This document shows, in pieces, positions 48,568 through 57,349 of a DNA stretch of 64,000 bases. A model generated the notes under the pieces. The model worked only from the letters and a program-made list of their open reading frames with translations. It was not told the origin of the DNA and made no database searches. Positions within the stretch are counted from its first letter, which is position 1; the number at the start of each line of letters is the position of its first letter. The DNA is from Macrococcoides canis (lineage in GTDB: Bacteria > Bacillota > Bacilli > Staphylococcales > Staphylococcaceae). The stretch is from assembly GCF_002119805.1 (NCBI RefSeq), contig NZ_CP021059.1:744001-808000 (forward strand), in the 5' to 3' direction. A program made the translations under genes and the position numbers.

Positions 48568-48735
48568 ATGAGAGGGTAAGACATAAGTCTTATCCCTCTT
48601 CTGTTTAACAGCATAAACGGCGGAACAGAAGTTGCCACTACGACAAAAACCGAACAAAAACTATAAATCAAAGAACGATTTATTAGTTTTGTTCGGTTTT
48701 TGCTTGTGGCAGAACACTTCTGTCCCAGCCTCTCC
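48568..48735. repeat. Multi-hairpin intergenic element, copy 2
   Basis: Same architecture as copy 1, between convergent gtaB and ltaA. Its first stem AGAGGGTAAGAC/GTCTTATCCCTCT differs from copy 1 in sequence but keeps pairing by compensating changes. The 95 bp from 48638 to 48732 are identical to copy 1. The outer arm GAGGG also recurs at its end near 48732-48740. Confidence 0.9.
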
Positions 48736-48744
48736 CTCTTTAGT

Positions 48745-49923
48745 TTATACACGTTTCGTTCTATAGAAATAGAACAGATAGAATAAAGCGAGGCCGATAA
48801 ATACGATTGCTGAAGTGAACAGCGTATAATCCGTATCACGAAACAGCTCTGTAATAAGCCCGCCGATAATTGGACCGAGCATCGTCCCGATACCTTGCAG
48901 ACTGTTGAATACACCCCATGACTCTTCTTTCAGAGCGGCATCGACCTGACTTGCCATAAATGCATTCCAGCCTGGCAGCAGTAATCCATAGAATAGGCCG
49001 ATCACAAGTGCTGCACCGAGAACGATCATATAGTTCGTGACCTGGGTCATCAGCATAATACTGATACCAAAGACGAAGAATCCTGCAAGGATGACGATAT
49101 GTGAATAAATATCAGACACATCATCCATAATCTTTGAGATAAAGAGCATCGATATTGTGCATCCGACACCCCCGGCAATCAGGAGATATGTATATTCCAG
49201 CGTGCTTACGTTCAGACTATGAACGGCGTATGACGGCAATATCGGCACAAGCATACCGATCGCGATGCCTTGGAACAGAATACCGGGAAACAGTACGAGA
49301 TGGCGTGACATGACATGTTTAATATGCTGGTACTGTGTTTTCAGTGATTTCTTCTCGATGAATGAGACCTCTACCTGGACGAATAAATAAAGGATCCATG
49401 CACTAAGCACAAATAACGGCATGAGGAAGAGATACTGTGTCGGATGCATTTTAATGAGCAGGTTCATGCCGATCATCCCGCTCATCATTCCGACAAGCCA
49501 TGCAAAATAGACATAGCCCATATGTTTTGAACGCTTACTATCTTCGACGGATGACAGCATGATGACCCAGATTGGACTGACAGCAATACCAAGCAGTATA
49601 GCAGCTGCCACGAGCGTCACAGGGTTACGATCGAAGATGATAAGTGAAAGTCCCGCTGCAGCGATAAAGAAACCTGCATTCAGCACTTTCTTAGTTCCGT
49701 AGCGTTTAAGTAAAAAACCGATCCCGAAATTCGTCAGCGCATCACTGACGAAGTGCAGGGTAATACATGCAGAGATAATACCGACAGTTACATTTGACAA
49801 GGTAGGTAATACCGGCAGAAAGCTGAGTATATACATACCGCGTGCAAACTCCATCAGAAACAATATGACAATCATTAACCAGAAATTCTTACCTTTAAAC
49901 TTACTTTGCGAAGAGGCGGGCAT
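48745..49923 (-). CDS. ltaA: MFS transporter LtaA (glycolipid flippase)
   Basis: A 392-residue major facilitator protein with 12 predicted helices. Its place directly behind ugtP, overlapping it by 23 bases, matches the ypfP-ltaA operon of S. aureus, where LtaA flips the diglucosyl-diacylglycerol anchor of lipoteichoic acid to the outer leaflet. RFG-type loops typical of MFS are seen in LLKRYGTKKVL. The assignment relies mainly on context plus family. Confidence 0.85.
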   Translation of the reverse strand: MPASSQSKFKGKNFWLMIVILFLMEFARGMYILSFLPVLPTLSNVTVGIISACITLHFVSDALTNFGIGFLLKRYGTKKVLNAGFFIAAAGLSLIIFDRNPVTLVAAAILLGIAVSPIWVIMLSSVEDSKRSKHMGYVYFAWLVGMMSGMIGMNLLIKMHPTQYLFLMPLFVLSAWILYLFVQVEVSFIEKKSLKTQYQHIKHVMSRHLVLFPGILFQGIAIGMLVPILPSYAVHSLNVSTLEYTYLLIAGGVGCTISMLFISKIMDDVSDIYSHIVILAGFFVFGISIMLMTQVTNYMIVLGAALVIGLFYGLLLPGWNAFMASQVDAALKEESWGVFNSLQGIGTMLGPIIGGLITELFRDTDYTLFTSAIVFIGLALFYLFYFYRTKRV

Positions 49924-51070
49924 AGAGTCCTGCCTTTGTAGTCATCATTGCATCTGATGATGTATGTTCTAACATCTCTAGCAATGTGCGTGAAATATTA
50001 AGGGAAGCATCTGGTATATAATGTTGCTGCATATTGTATTTGTATTGACCAAGTACCGCCTCATCTGAAAGTAATTCAAGTACCGTTGCGGTTGTTTCCT
50101 CATACGTATGAGTGATACGTGAGAAGCCTTGTTTCGTGAAATAGACTGCATTCTCACCTTCTTGGCCGGGTGCCGGGTTAAAGAACACGAGTGGAATACT
50201 CTTGCATAAGCTTTCTGAAATGGTGATGCCGCCTGGCTTTGTAAGCATCAGGTCACAGCTTGACATCCACTCTGCCATGTCTTGTGTATAGCCGATGATG
50301 CGCACGTTTTGATTGTCTTTATACTGGGTCTTTAGCTGCTGCATGAGCTGCGCATTATTACCGCAGACAACGACAAATTGATGTGTGCTCATAACAGTTA
50401 AGTCTGACAGCATCTCATTAAAGCCGCCGACGACACCAAATGCACCTGCGACCATCAGCAATGTCTTCTTGTGTGGTGACAGTCCGTGTGTGAGTAACCA
50501 CGACTCGCGATCTACCGCTTCGTCAAAGCGTTCATGAATCGGTATCCCTGTCACATCGATGATTGATGGGGATACACCGAGCGCGATAAGTTCAGAATTC
50601 AGCGCTTCTGTAGCAACAAAGTAACGATTGCTGTTTGGCGTCAGCCAGTTTTTATGCATCGTGTAATCGGTAATTACAGTTGCCACCGGAATATCGATGT
50701 TAAGATCCTTTTTGATGATCGACATGACTGGTGTCGGAAAAGTTAATAGAATTAAATCTGGCTTCTCCTTCAGGATAAGATTAATGAGACGATTTAATCC
50801 GTAATAACGATAGAAGCAGCTTTCCGGCTTATCTTGATTTGCATAGTAAAAATAGCGATAAGACTTTCTGAAGTACTTATAGCTGTTAATATAATATTTC
50901 TTGGCAATGCTATTGATGATAGGATGTGCCTCCTGAAATAAATCATGTTCAATCACTGTTAAATTGGGTAACTGCATGCGATTCAACTGATTAACAATTG
51001 CATTTGTCACCGAGATATGACCATTACCATATGAACCTGTGATGATCAGAATCTTCTTATTGTTTGACAT
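49901..51070 (-). CDS. ugtP: Processive diacylglycerol glucosyltransferase UgtP (YpfP)
   Basis: GT28-family enzyme (389 aa) that adds two glucoses from UDP-glucose to diacylglycerol at the membrane, giving the lipoteichoic acid anchor. The N-terminal ITGSYGNGHISVTNAI and the C-terminal sugar-nucleotide site KPGGITISESL with PGQEGENA are characteristic. The ATG at 51070 follows GGAGTG; the longer frame upstream is rejected. It is co-transcribed with ltaA. Confidence 0.95.
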   Translation of the reverse strand: MSNNKKILIITGSYGNGHISVTNAIVNQLNRMQLPNLTVIEHDLFQEAHPIINSIAKKYYINSYKYFRKSYRYFYYANQDKPESCFYRYYGLNRLINLILKEKPDLILLTFPTPVMSIIKKDLNIDIPVATVITDYTMHKNWLTPNSNRYFVATEALNSELIALGVSPSIIDVTGIPIHERFDEAVDRESWLLTHGLSPHKKTLLMVAGAFGVVGGFNEMLSDLTVMSTHQFVVVCGNNAQLMQQLKTQYKDNQNVRIIGYTQDMAEWMSSCDLMLTKPGGITISESLCKSIPLVFFNPAPGQEGENAVYFTKQGFSRITHTYEETTATVLELLSDEAVLGQYKYNMQQHYIPDASLNISRTLLEMLEHTSSDAMMTTKAGLYARLFAK

Positions 51071-51122
51071 AGTGCACACTCCGATTCTAAAAGTTAAACG
51101 TTCTATAATCATTATTAATGAA

Positions 51123-51150
51123 ATTATACAACTTGTCATCTTAAATACAA
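51123..51150 (-). promoter_or_regulatory. Candidate promoter of ugtP-ltaA
   Basis: On the minus strand TTGTAT (51150-51145) and TATAAT (51128-51123) are separated by 16 bases, about 53 bases before the ugtP start. Confidence 0.5.
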
Positions 51151-51235
51151 AAAAATTACAATATTTATAAAAAGTTAAATATTCATTAACTATTTTTTAT
51201 TTAACTGAATTTATGGTCTAGCCATAATATAGAGA

Positions 51236-52399
51236 TTATATATTACGATGTTTCTTTAATAATATGATATTCATCACGGTAAATACTACTAAAAACATAA
51301 ATAGTACGAAAATATTCATATAAAGAAATTCGATCCCCTGGCCTTTGAACATAATGCGGCTTAAATTATCAGCGCCGTACTTAAGCGGCATCGCGTAGCT
51401 GATGATGCGTAATACAGGATGCATCGATGCGATTGGGATGATTCCGCTGAACAGTATTTGCGGGACGATGATAAGCGGGATAAATTGTATCATCTGAAAT
51501 TCATCTGAAGCAAATGTCGATATAAATAACCCGAGTCCCAATGCGGTGAAGCTGAGCAGTATATTCATCAGCACGAGAAGTATGACGCTGCCTTCAACAT
51601 GAATACCGAGCACATAGACGGAATAGAGCACGATAAGAATTGTCTGTACAACGGCAAATGGGCTGAATCCCACAAGGTAGCCGAGCACGATTTCATAGCG
51701 GCGTACAGGTGTCGATAATAATTTTTTCAGCGTTCCATGCGTTCTTTCTTTAAGTAATGTAATCCCGGAGATGAGAAATGTAAAGAAGAATACGAAGAAA
51801 GCGATAAGAATTGGGTTAATTCGATCGAAATAATCTGTATTTTCATCTCCATAGATGTAATGTACCTTGACCTTGTCCTGCTTGAGTGCTTCCTTTTCTT
51901 TTAGCTGCTTGTCTTCTATACCGATACGTTCTAGCAGAGGACCGAATTTACTCCTCAGACTTTCCATCTGTGCTTTCAATGTTTCATACTGTGATTCGAT
52001 ATTTTTGATCACCGCTTCAGTCGCCTGCATCTCTTCTTGCAGTTCATAACTTTTGATTACCTGCTTGATTTTCATCGTATGAGCAGGTGTATCGTTCGTA
52101 TAATATACATCGAGCGATTGTTTGTCAGTGATCAGTGCATCGAGGTCATGGCGTTCAATGGTTGTCAAAATATCGTCATCCGCTACTTTAACGATCTCGA
52201 TATCTTCTTCTTTCAGACGTTCAGTCAGCGCATTCGGAATGTGATGTACCCCGACCTTTATTTGACTTGTATCAGATGACTGGAAGATAAAGAAGAGCAG
52301 CGTCATGATAAATAGCGGTGCAAGAAAGAGCAGCATAAGCGTACGTCTATCTCTTAGGAGCTGTAATATGAGCCTTTTACTGATCGCTGTTATTCTCAT
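51236..52399 (-). CDS. ABC-2 type transporter permease
   Basis: A 387-residue permease with one N-terminal helix (TLMLLFLAPLFIMTLLFFIF), a large extracytoplasmic domain containing a coiled segment (ESQYETLKAQMESLRSKF), and five C-terminal helices. LLKERTHGTLKKLLSTPVRR is the conserved ABC-2 cytoplasmic motif. Such YhgE/DrrB-like proteins export drugs or lipids. The ATG at 52399 follows GGAGG. It overlaps the ATPase gene by 23 bases. Confidence 0.87.
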   Translation of the reverse strand: MRITAISKRLILQLLRDRRTLMLLFLAPLFIMTLLFFIFQSSDTSQIKVGVHHIPNALTERLKEEDIEIVKVADDDILTTIERHDLDALITDKQSLDVYYTNDTPAHTMKIKQVIKSYELQEEMQATEAVIKNIESQYETLKAQMESLRSKFGPLLERIGIEDKQLKEKEALKQDKVKVHYIYGDENTDYFDRINPILIAFFVFFFTFLISGITLLKERTHGTLKKLLSTPVRRYEIVLGYLVGFSPFAVVQTILIVLYSVYVLGIHVEGSVILLVLMNILLSFTALGLGLFISTFASDEFQMIQFIPLIIVPQILFSGIIPIASMHPVLRIISYAMPLKYGADNLSRIMFKGQGIEFLYMNIFVLFMFLVVFTVMNIILLKKHRNI

Positions 52400-53096
52400 T
52401 GCGTGCCTCCTTAATAAAGATATCTTGAATAGAATTAACCCCGTAATGCTGATATAACGTCTGCTTCGTACCATATGCAAGCATCTCATGGTCAAACAGC
52501 AGGAGCAGCTTATCAGCGCGATCTGCTTCTGCCATATTATGTGTTGTAATCAGTAATGTAGTCCCGCTGGATTGTAGCGTGTGGAACGTATGCCAAATTT
52601 GCTCGATTAACAAAGGATCCAGACCTGTTGTAGGCTCATCTAATATCAGGATGTCCGGCTGATGCAGCAGACAGATGGCTAAGGACAGTCTGCGCTTCAT
52701 CCCTCCTGAAAATTTCTCGACACGTTTGTCAAGATGAGCTGTGAGCAGAGTGATGCTGCTGACTTCTTCTATACGCTTTGAAGTCACCTTACCATACATG
52801 CTGCCGAAGAACCTCAAGTTTTCTCGCGCGGTTAATGAATCATACAGCGCATCACTTTGAGCCATATAGCCGATGTCTGACAGTGCAGCGATATTCGGCA
52901 TCAGCTGACCTTTTATGCTGACGTTGCCACTATCACCTGTTGTGATCCCGAGCATGCATTCGATCAAAGTCGTCTTACCGGATCCGCTGGCACCGATAAT
53001 AGCGACCATCTCACCTTTTTCAACTGCAAAGCTCAGTGGCTTAAACACGGGATGTTCATAAGATTTACTCAGATTTGTTACAACAATTTCATCCAT
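52377..53096 (-). CDS. ABC transporter ATP-binding protein (partner of the ABC-2 permease)
   Basis: A 239-residue ATPase. Walker A is GASGSGKTTLI, the signature is FSGGMKRRLSLA and Walker B is ILILDEPTTGLD with the H-loop in TTHNMAE. The DrrA-type GGMKRR signature supports an exporter of drugs or antimicrobials. The pair sits between ugtP and murE, which are adjacent in S. aureus as I recall it, so it appears to be a local insertion. Substrate unknown. Confidence 0.9.
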   Translation of the reverse strand: MDEIVVTNLSKSYEHPVFKPLSFAVEKGEMVAIIGASGSGKTTLIECMLGITTGDSGNVSIKGQLMPNIAALSDIGYMAQSDALYDSLTARENLRFFGSMYGKVTSKRIEEVSSITLLTAHLDKRVEKFSGGMKRRLSLAICLLHQPDILILDEPTTGLDPLLIEQIWHTFHTLQSSGTTLLITTHNMAEADRADKLLLLFDHEMLAYGTKQTLYQHYGVNSIQDIFIKEARNENNSDQ

Positions 53097-53211
53097 AAGA
53101 TGCCTCCTTTTTGTCTATTATATACAAATTATTTGAGTAAACCTATCTTCAATGATTCATAATCATATAAAAAAGGTGTATAATTAAGAATTGACTAAAG
53201 GAGGCTTATCA

Positions 53212-54687
53212 GTGAAAACGTCTGAATTACTTTCTAAAATAAAAGCCAAGAAACTATATGGAACATTTCCTGAACATATCAATAAAGTGGTTGTGGATTC
53301 AAGAGCAGCAGATAGCGAGAGTGTATTTGTGGCCAGTCACGGGTATACGGTAGACAGCCATAGATTTATTCCGAATGTAGTAAGCCAGGGCTGCCGCATG
53401 GTCGTCGTCGATCACTATATCGAAGGGCTGGATATAGGACAGGTTGTCGTGCGTGATACATTGCAGGCAGCACGAATACTGGCGCAGCACGTAATGGATT
53501 TCCCGTCCCAGAAGCTTACGACTTATGGTGTGACCGGCACGAATGGTAAGACGAGTGTAGCTACGATGATTCATCATCTGCATCGTGCAATGGCTATCAA
53601 TAGTGCATATCTCGGCACGAACGGCTTTCAGTATAACGAAGAAGTGGCTAAAGGTTCAAATTCAACCCCTGAAACGATAACGTTGAACACGCATATTCAA
53701 AGTGCGGTGGAAAGTGGTGCACAGGCGATGGCGATGGAGATGTCCAGTCACGGACTCGCACTCGGCAGGACGGATGGTGTAGATATCGACGTCGCAATAT
53801 TTACGAACTTGACGCAGGATCATCTGGACTTTCACGGGACGATGGAACGTTATGGCTTTCATAAGGCGCTGCTCTTTGCACAGCTCGGCAATGATTTCAG
53901 CGTGCAGAAATATGCCGTCGTTAATGGAGACGATACATATTGTAAGGAGCTGCAGATTGCCTCACCACGTGAAGTGATCACTTATGGCATCGATGGAGAT
54001 GTCGATGTTAAAGCGACGGATATTATAGAGACGATCCATGGCATACAGTTTATATTACAGACGCCAGATGAAAGTATTGAGATTCGTTGTCCGTATATCG
54101 GACGCTTTAATGTCTATAATATGCTCGCGGCGCTTACTGCACTTTGGACACAAGGTCATGCACTGAAGGACCTAGCAAATGCCGCAAGCAACTTACCACC
54201 GGTTGAAGGCCGACTTGAAGTGCTGGATCGTAATCTGCCGATTGATCTTGTCATCGATTACGCCCATACACCAGATGGTATGAATAAGCTGATTGATGCA
54301 CTGGAACCTTTCAAGCGCGGGAAGATGATCTTTCTTGTCGGTATGGCAGGGGAACGCGATCTGACGAAGACGCCTGACATGGGCGCGATTGCATGCCGTG
54401 CCGACTATGTCATCTTTACACCGGACAATCCAGCCAATGATGATCCACAAAAGCTGACACAGGCGCTTGAAAGTGGCGCGACACATGACCAATACGTGTC
54501 ATTTTTAGATCGCGCACAAGGGATACGTCATGCCATCGAAGTAAGCGAACCAGGAGATATGGTCGTCCTTGCATCGAAAGGCCGTGAACCTTATCAGATC
54601 ATGCAGAACTACGTGAAAGTACCGCATCGTGATGATTTAATTGGATTAGAAGCAGCATATGAAAAATATGGGAGAGAACACGAATGA
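53212..54687 (+). CDS. murE: UDP-N-acetylmuramoyl-L-alanyl-D-glutamate-L-lysine ligase MurE
   Basis: Adds the third stem-peptide residue to the cytoplasmic peptidoglycan precursor (491 aa). ATP site TGTNGKTSVATM; later NLTQDHLDFHG and GRFNVYNMLAA. The DNPANDDP motif is the L-lysine-selecting loop of staphylococcal MurE, where meso-diaminopimelate enzymes carry DNPR. The GTG at 53212 follows AAGGAGG. The stop overlaps the yueH start. Confidence 0.95.
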   Translation: MKTSELLSKIKAKKLYGTFPEHINKVVVDSRAADSESVFVASHGYTVDSHRFIPNVVSQGCRMVVVDHYIEGLDIGQVVVRDTLQAARILAQHVMDFPSQKLTTYGVTGTNGKTSVATMIHHLHRAMAINSAYLGTNGFQYNEEVAKGSNSTPETITLNTHIQSAVESGAQAMAMEMSSHGLALGRTDGVDIDVAIFTNLTQDHLDFHGTMERYGFHKALLFAQLGNDFSVQKYAVVNGDDTYCKELQIASPREVITYGIDGDVDVKATDIIETIHGIQFILQTPDESIEIRCPYIGRFNVYNMLAALTALWTQGHALKDLANAASNLPPVEGRLEVLDRNLPIDLVIDYAHTPDGMNKLIDALEPFKRGKMIFLVGMAGERDLTKTPDMGAIACRADYVIFTPDNPANDDPQKLTQALESGATHDQYVSFLDRAQGIRHAIEVSEPGDMVVLASKGREPYQIMQNYVKVPHRDDLIGLEAAYEKYGREHE

Positions 54688-54923
54688 AAATAAGAAATAG
54701 TATAGGAGAAAATCTGCAATGTAAAGTATACATTCATGAAAATAAGAAAGAAGAGACATTTCTAGTAAGTATTCCGGAGATCTTCTTCTCGATTCAGTTC
54801 GATTATGAGCTGTATGGTGAAGCATTAGAAGAATACCTATACTTACACTTATTCAATCTATTAGACGAAAAAGACGCATCGGAACTTGCACTGCGTATTG
54901 TGCAATGGACGAGCGAAACTTAA
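54684..54923 (+). CDS. yueH: YueH-like small protein
   Basis: A 79-residue protein beginning MKIRNS and containing [17 protein letters not shown], a pattern I associate with the YueH family of unknown function. It has no membrane segment. It overlaps murE (ATGA) and is followed by prfC within 12 bases, so it is translated in the same operon. Confidence 0.65.
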   Translation: MKIRNSIGENLQCKVYIHENKKEETFLVSIPEIFFSIQFDYELYGEALEEYLYLHLFNLLDEKDASELALRIVQWTSET

Positions 54924-54934
54924 GGAGCGCATTT

Positions 54935-56497
54935 ATGACATTAAGAGAAGAAGTAGAGATAAGAAAGACATTTGCCATCATCTCTCACCCGGATGCTGGT
55001 AAGACGACGTTAACTGAGAAATTATTATTATTTGGTGGCGCCATTCGTGAAGCAGGTACGGTCAAGGGAAAGAAGACCGGAAAGTTTGCGACGAGTGACT
55101 GGATGGAAGTAGAAAAGCAGCGTGGAATCTCTGTTACGAGTTCTGTGATGCAGTTTGATTATGATCACTTCAAGATCAACATTCTCGATACGCCAGGACA
55201 TGAAGATTTCTCTGAAGATACTTACAGAACATTGATGGCCGTCGACAGCGCGGTCATGGTCATCGACTGCGCGAAAGGTATCGAGCCCCAGACTTTAAAG
55301 CTGTTTAAAGTCTGTAAGATGCGCGGTATTCCGATATTTACATTTATCAATAAGCTTGACCGTGTCGGTAAAGAGCCGTTCGAACTGTTAGAAGAGATAG
55401 AGAAGACGCTTGAAATCGAAACGTATCCGATGAACTGGCCGATTGGTATGGGACAGTCATTCTTCGGTATTATCGACCGTAAGACGAAGACGATTGAACC
55501 GTTCCGTGATGAAGACAATGTACTGCATCTGAATGAAGACTATGAATTGCAGGAAGAGCATGCCATTACATCAGACAGTGCATACTTGCAGGCGATCGAT
55601 GAATTGATGCTCGTTGAAGAAGCGGGAGAATCATTTGATACAGAGAAGTTAATGTCAGGAGATCTGACACCGGTATTCTTCGGTTCAGCACTTGCAAACT
55701 TCGGCGTACAGAACTTCCTGAATGCTTACGTCGATCATGCACCGATGCCTTCAGGCCGTAAGACGGAAACTGGTGAAGAAGTATCACCTTTTGATAATGA
55801 CTTTGCCGGATTTATCTTCAAGATCCAGGCGAATATGAATCCGCAGCACCGTGATAGAATCGCCTTCATGCGAATCGTGAGCGGCGCATTTGAGCGTGGA
55901 ATGGACGTTAAGATGACGCGTACAGATAAGAAGATGAAGATCTCCCGTTCAACATCCTTTATGGCAGATGATACTCAGACAGTCAATCATGCTGTAAGTG
56001 GAGATATTATCGGTCTGTATGATTCTGGGAATTTCCAGATTGGAGATACACTTGTCGGTGGTAATCAGAAATTCCAGTTTGAGAAGCTGCCGCAGTTTAC
56101 ACCTGAAATCTTCATGAAAGTGTCACCGAAGAACGTGATGAAGCAGAAACACTTTCATAAAGGGATTGAACAGCTCGTTCAAGAAGGTGCGATTCAGCTC
56201 TACCGTACGCTGCATACGAACCAGATTATTCTAGGTGCAGTAGGACAGCTTCAGTTTGAAGTGTTTGAACATCGTATGAATAATGAATATAATGTAGACG
56301 TTATTATGGAGCCGGTTGGTAAGAAGATCGCCCGCTGGATCGAGAATGAAGAAGATATTCGAGATGTTATGAACTCAAGCCGTTCGATTCTAGTGGAAGA
56401 TCGTTTCGGTAATAAAGTATTCTTGTTCGAAAATGAATTTGCAACGCGCTGGTTCCTGGATAAATTCCCGGAAATTAAGCTCTACAGCTTACTGTAA
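54935..56497 (+). CDS. prfC: Peptide chain release factor 3
   Basis: Translational GTPase (520 aa) that recycles RF1/RF2 from the ribosome. G1 is [14 protein letters not shown]2 around RGISVTSS, G3 is [14 protein letters not shown] and G4 is NKLD. The C-terminal domain ends in [14 protein letters not shown]. The ATG at 54935 after AAGGAG is used; the longer frame upstream overlaps yueH. Confidence 0.96.
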   Translation: MTLREEVEIRKTFAIISHPDAGKTTLTEKLLLFGGAIREAGTVKGKKTGKFATSDWMEVEKQRGISVTSSVMQFDYDHFKINILDTPGHEDFSEDTYRTLMAVDSAVMVIDCAKGIEPQTLKLFKVCKMRGIPIFTFINKLDRVGKEPFELLEEIEKTLEIETYPMNWPIGMGQSFFGIIDRKTKTIEPFRDEDNVLHLNEDYELQEEHAITSDSAYLQAIDELMLVEEAGESFDTEKLMSGDLTPVFFGSALANFGVQNFLNAYVDHAPMPSGRKTETGEEVSPFDNDFAGFIFKIQANMNPQHRDRIAFMRIVSGAFERGMDVKMTRTDKKMKISRSTSFMADDTQTVNHAVSGDIIGLYDSGNFQIGDTLVGGNQKFQFEKLPQFTPEIFMKVSPKNVMKQKHFHKGIEQLVQEGAIQLYRTLHTNQIILGAVGQLQFEVFEHRMNNEYNVDVIMEPVGKKIARWIENEEDIRDVMNSSRSILVEDRFGNKVFLFENEFATRWFLDKFPEIKLYSLL

Positions 56498-56512
56498 GAA
56501 GGAGGAATTATA

Positions 56513-57283
56513 GTGGATCCGTCAATTATCATTACCTATCTATGGGTAGTACTTGTACTCGTTGTATTAGAAGGGCTGCTTGCTGCGGATAATGCCATCG
56601 TTATGGCGGTTATGGTTAAGCATCTGCCAGAAGAACAGCGTAAGAAAGCTTTATTCTATGGTCTCGTCGGTGCATTTATCTTCAGATTCGGTGCGCTGTT
56701 TGCGATTAGTTTCTTAGCAAACTACTGGCAGATTCAGGCACTTGGTGCGGCATATCTGCTGTATATGTCAATCAAGAACTTAATTGATTACTTTAGAACA
56801 GGGGATACAACCACTGATGAAGAAGAAGCCGATCTTGAGAAATACGGGAGTGGCAAAGGCAGCGGTTTCTGGATGACTGTTGCCAAAGTTGAATTCGCAG
56901 ATATCGCATTCGCCATCGATTCGATGCTTGCAGCGATCGCTATCGCACTGACATTACCTGAAGTAGGACCACAGTTCGGTGGTATGAACTTAGGTCAGTT
57001 CCTGGTGATGTTTACCGGAGGAATGCTTGGTGTAATCATCATGCGATTTGCAGCAACATGGTTCGTTAAACTGCTGCATGATAATCCATCACTTGAAGCC
57101 GCAGCATTTGCAGTTGTCGGATGGGTCGGTGTGAAACTTGTCGTGATGGTCCTTGCACATGAAAAAGTGGGCATTCTGCCACATGAATTTCCGCATAGTC
57201 CTATCTGGCAGATTATATTCTGGACAGTGCTGCTCGGTATTCTCGCAGTCGGATGGTTCAGCGGCAAAAAGAAAAAAGCATAA
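56513..57283 (+). CDS. TerC family integral membrane protein
   Basis: A 256-residue protein with seven membrane segments of the TerC family. The acidic residues within helices (LEGLLAADNAIVMAV, EFADIAFAIDSMLAAI) are family signatures that probably bind metal. Recent work links TerC proteins to Mn2+ export and metallation of secreted enzymes. A GTG start follows AAGGAGG. The gene follows prfC as in S. aureus. Confidence 0.9.
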   Translation: MDPSIIITYLWVVLVLVVLEGLLAADNAIVMAVMVKHLPEEQRKKALFYGLVGAFIFRFGALFAISFLANYWQIQALGAAYLLYMSIKNLIDYFRTGDTTTDEEEADLEKYGSGKGSGFWMTVAKVEFADIAFAIDSMLAAIAIALTLPEVGPQFGGMNLGQFLVMFTGGMLGVIIMRFAATWFVKLLHDNPSLEAAAFAVVGWVGVKLVVMVLAHEKVGILPHEFPHSPIWQIIFWTVLLGILAVGWFSGKKKKA

Positions 57284-57294
57284 TACAATACTCA

Positions 57295-57336
57295 ACTTAA
57301 TGTATCTATATTATAATAGATACATTAAGTTTTTTT
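57295..57336 (+). terminator. Terminator of the murE-terC operon
   Basis: AACTTAATGTATCTAT pairs perfectly with ATAGATACATTAAGTT and is followed by a T tract. Confidence 0.9.
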
Positions 57337-57349
57337 AGTGGAGGCAGCG

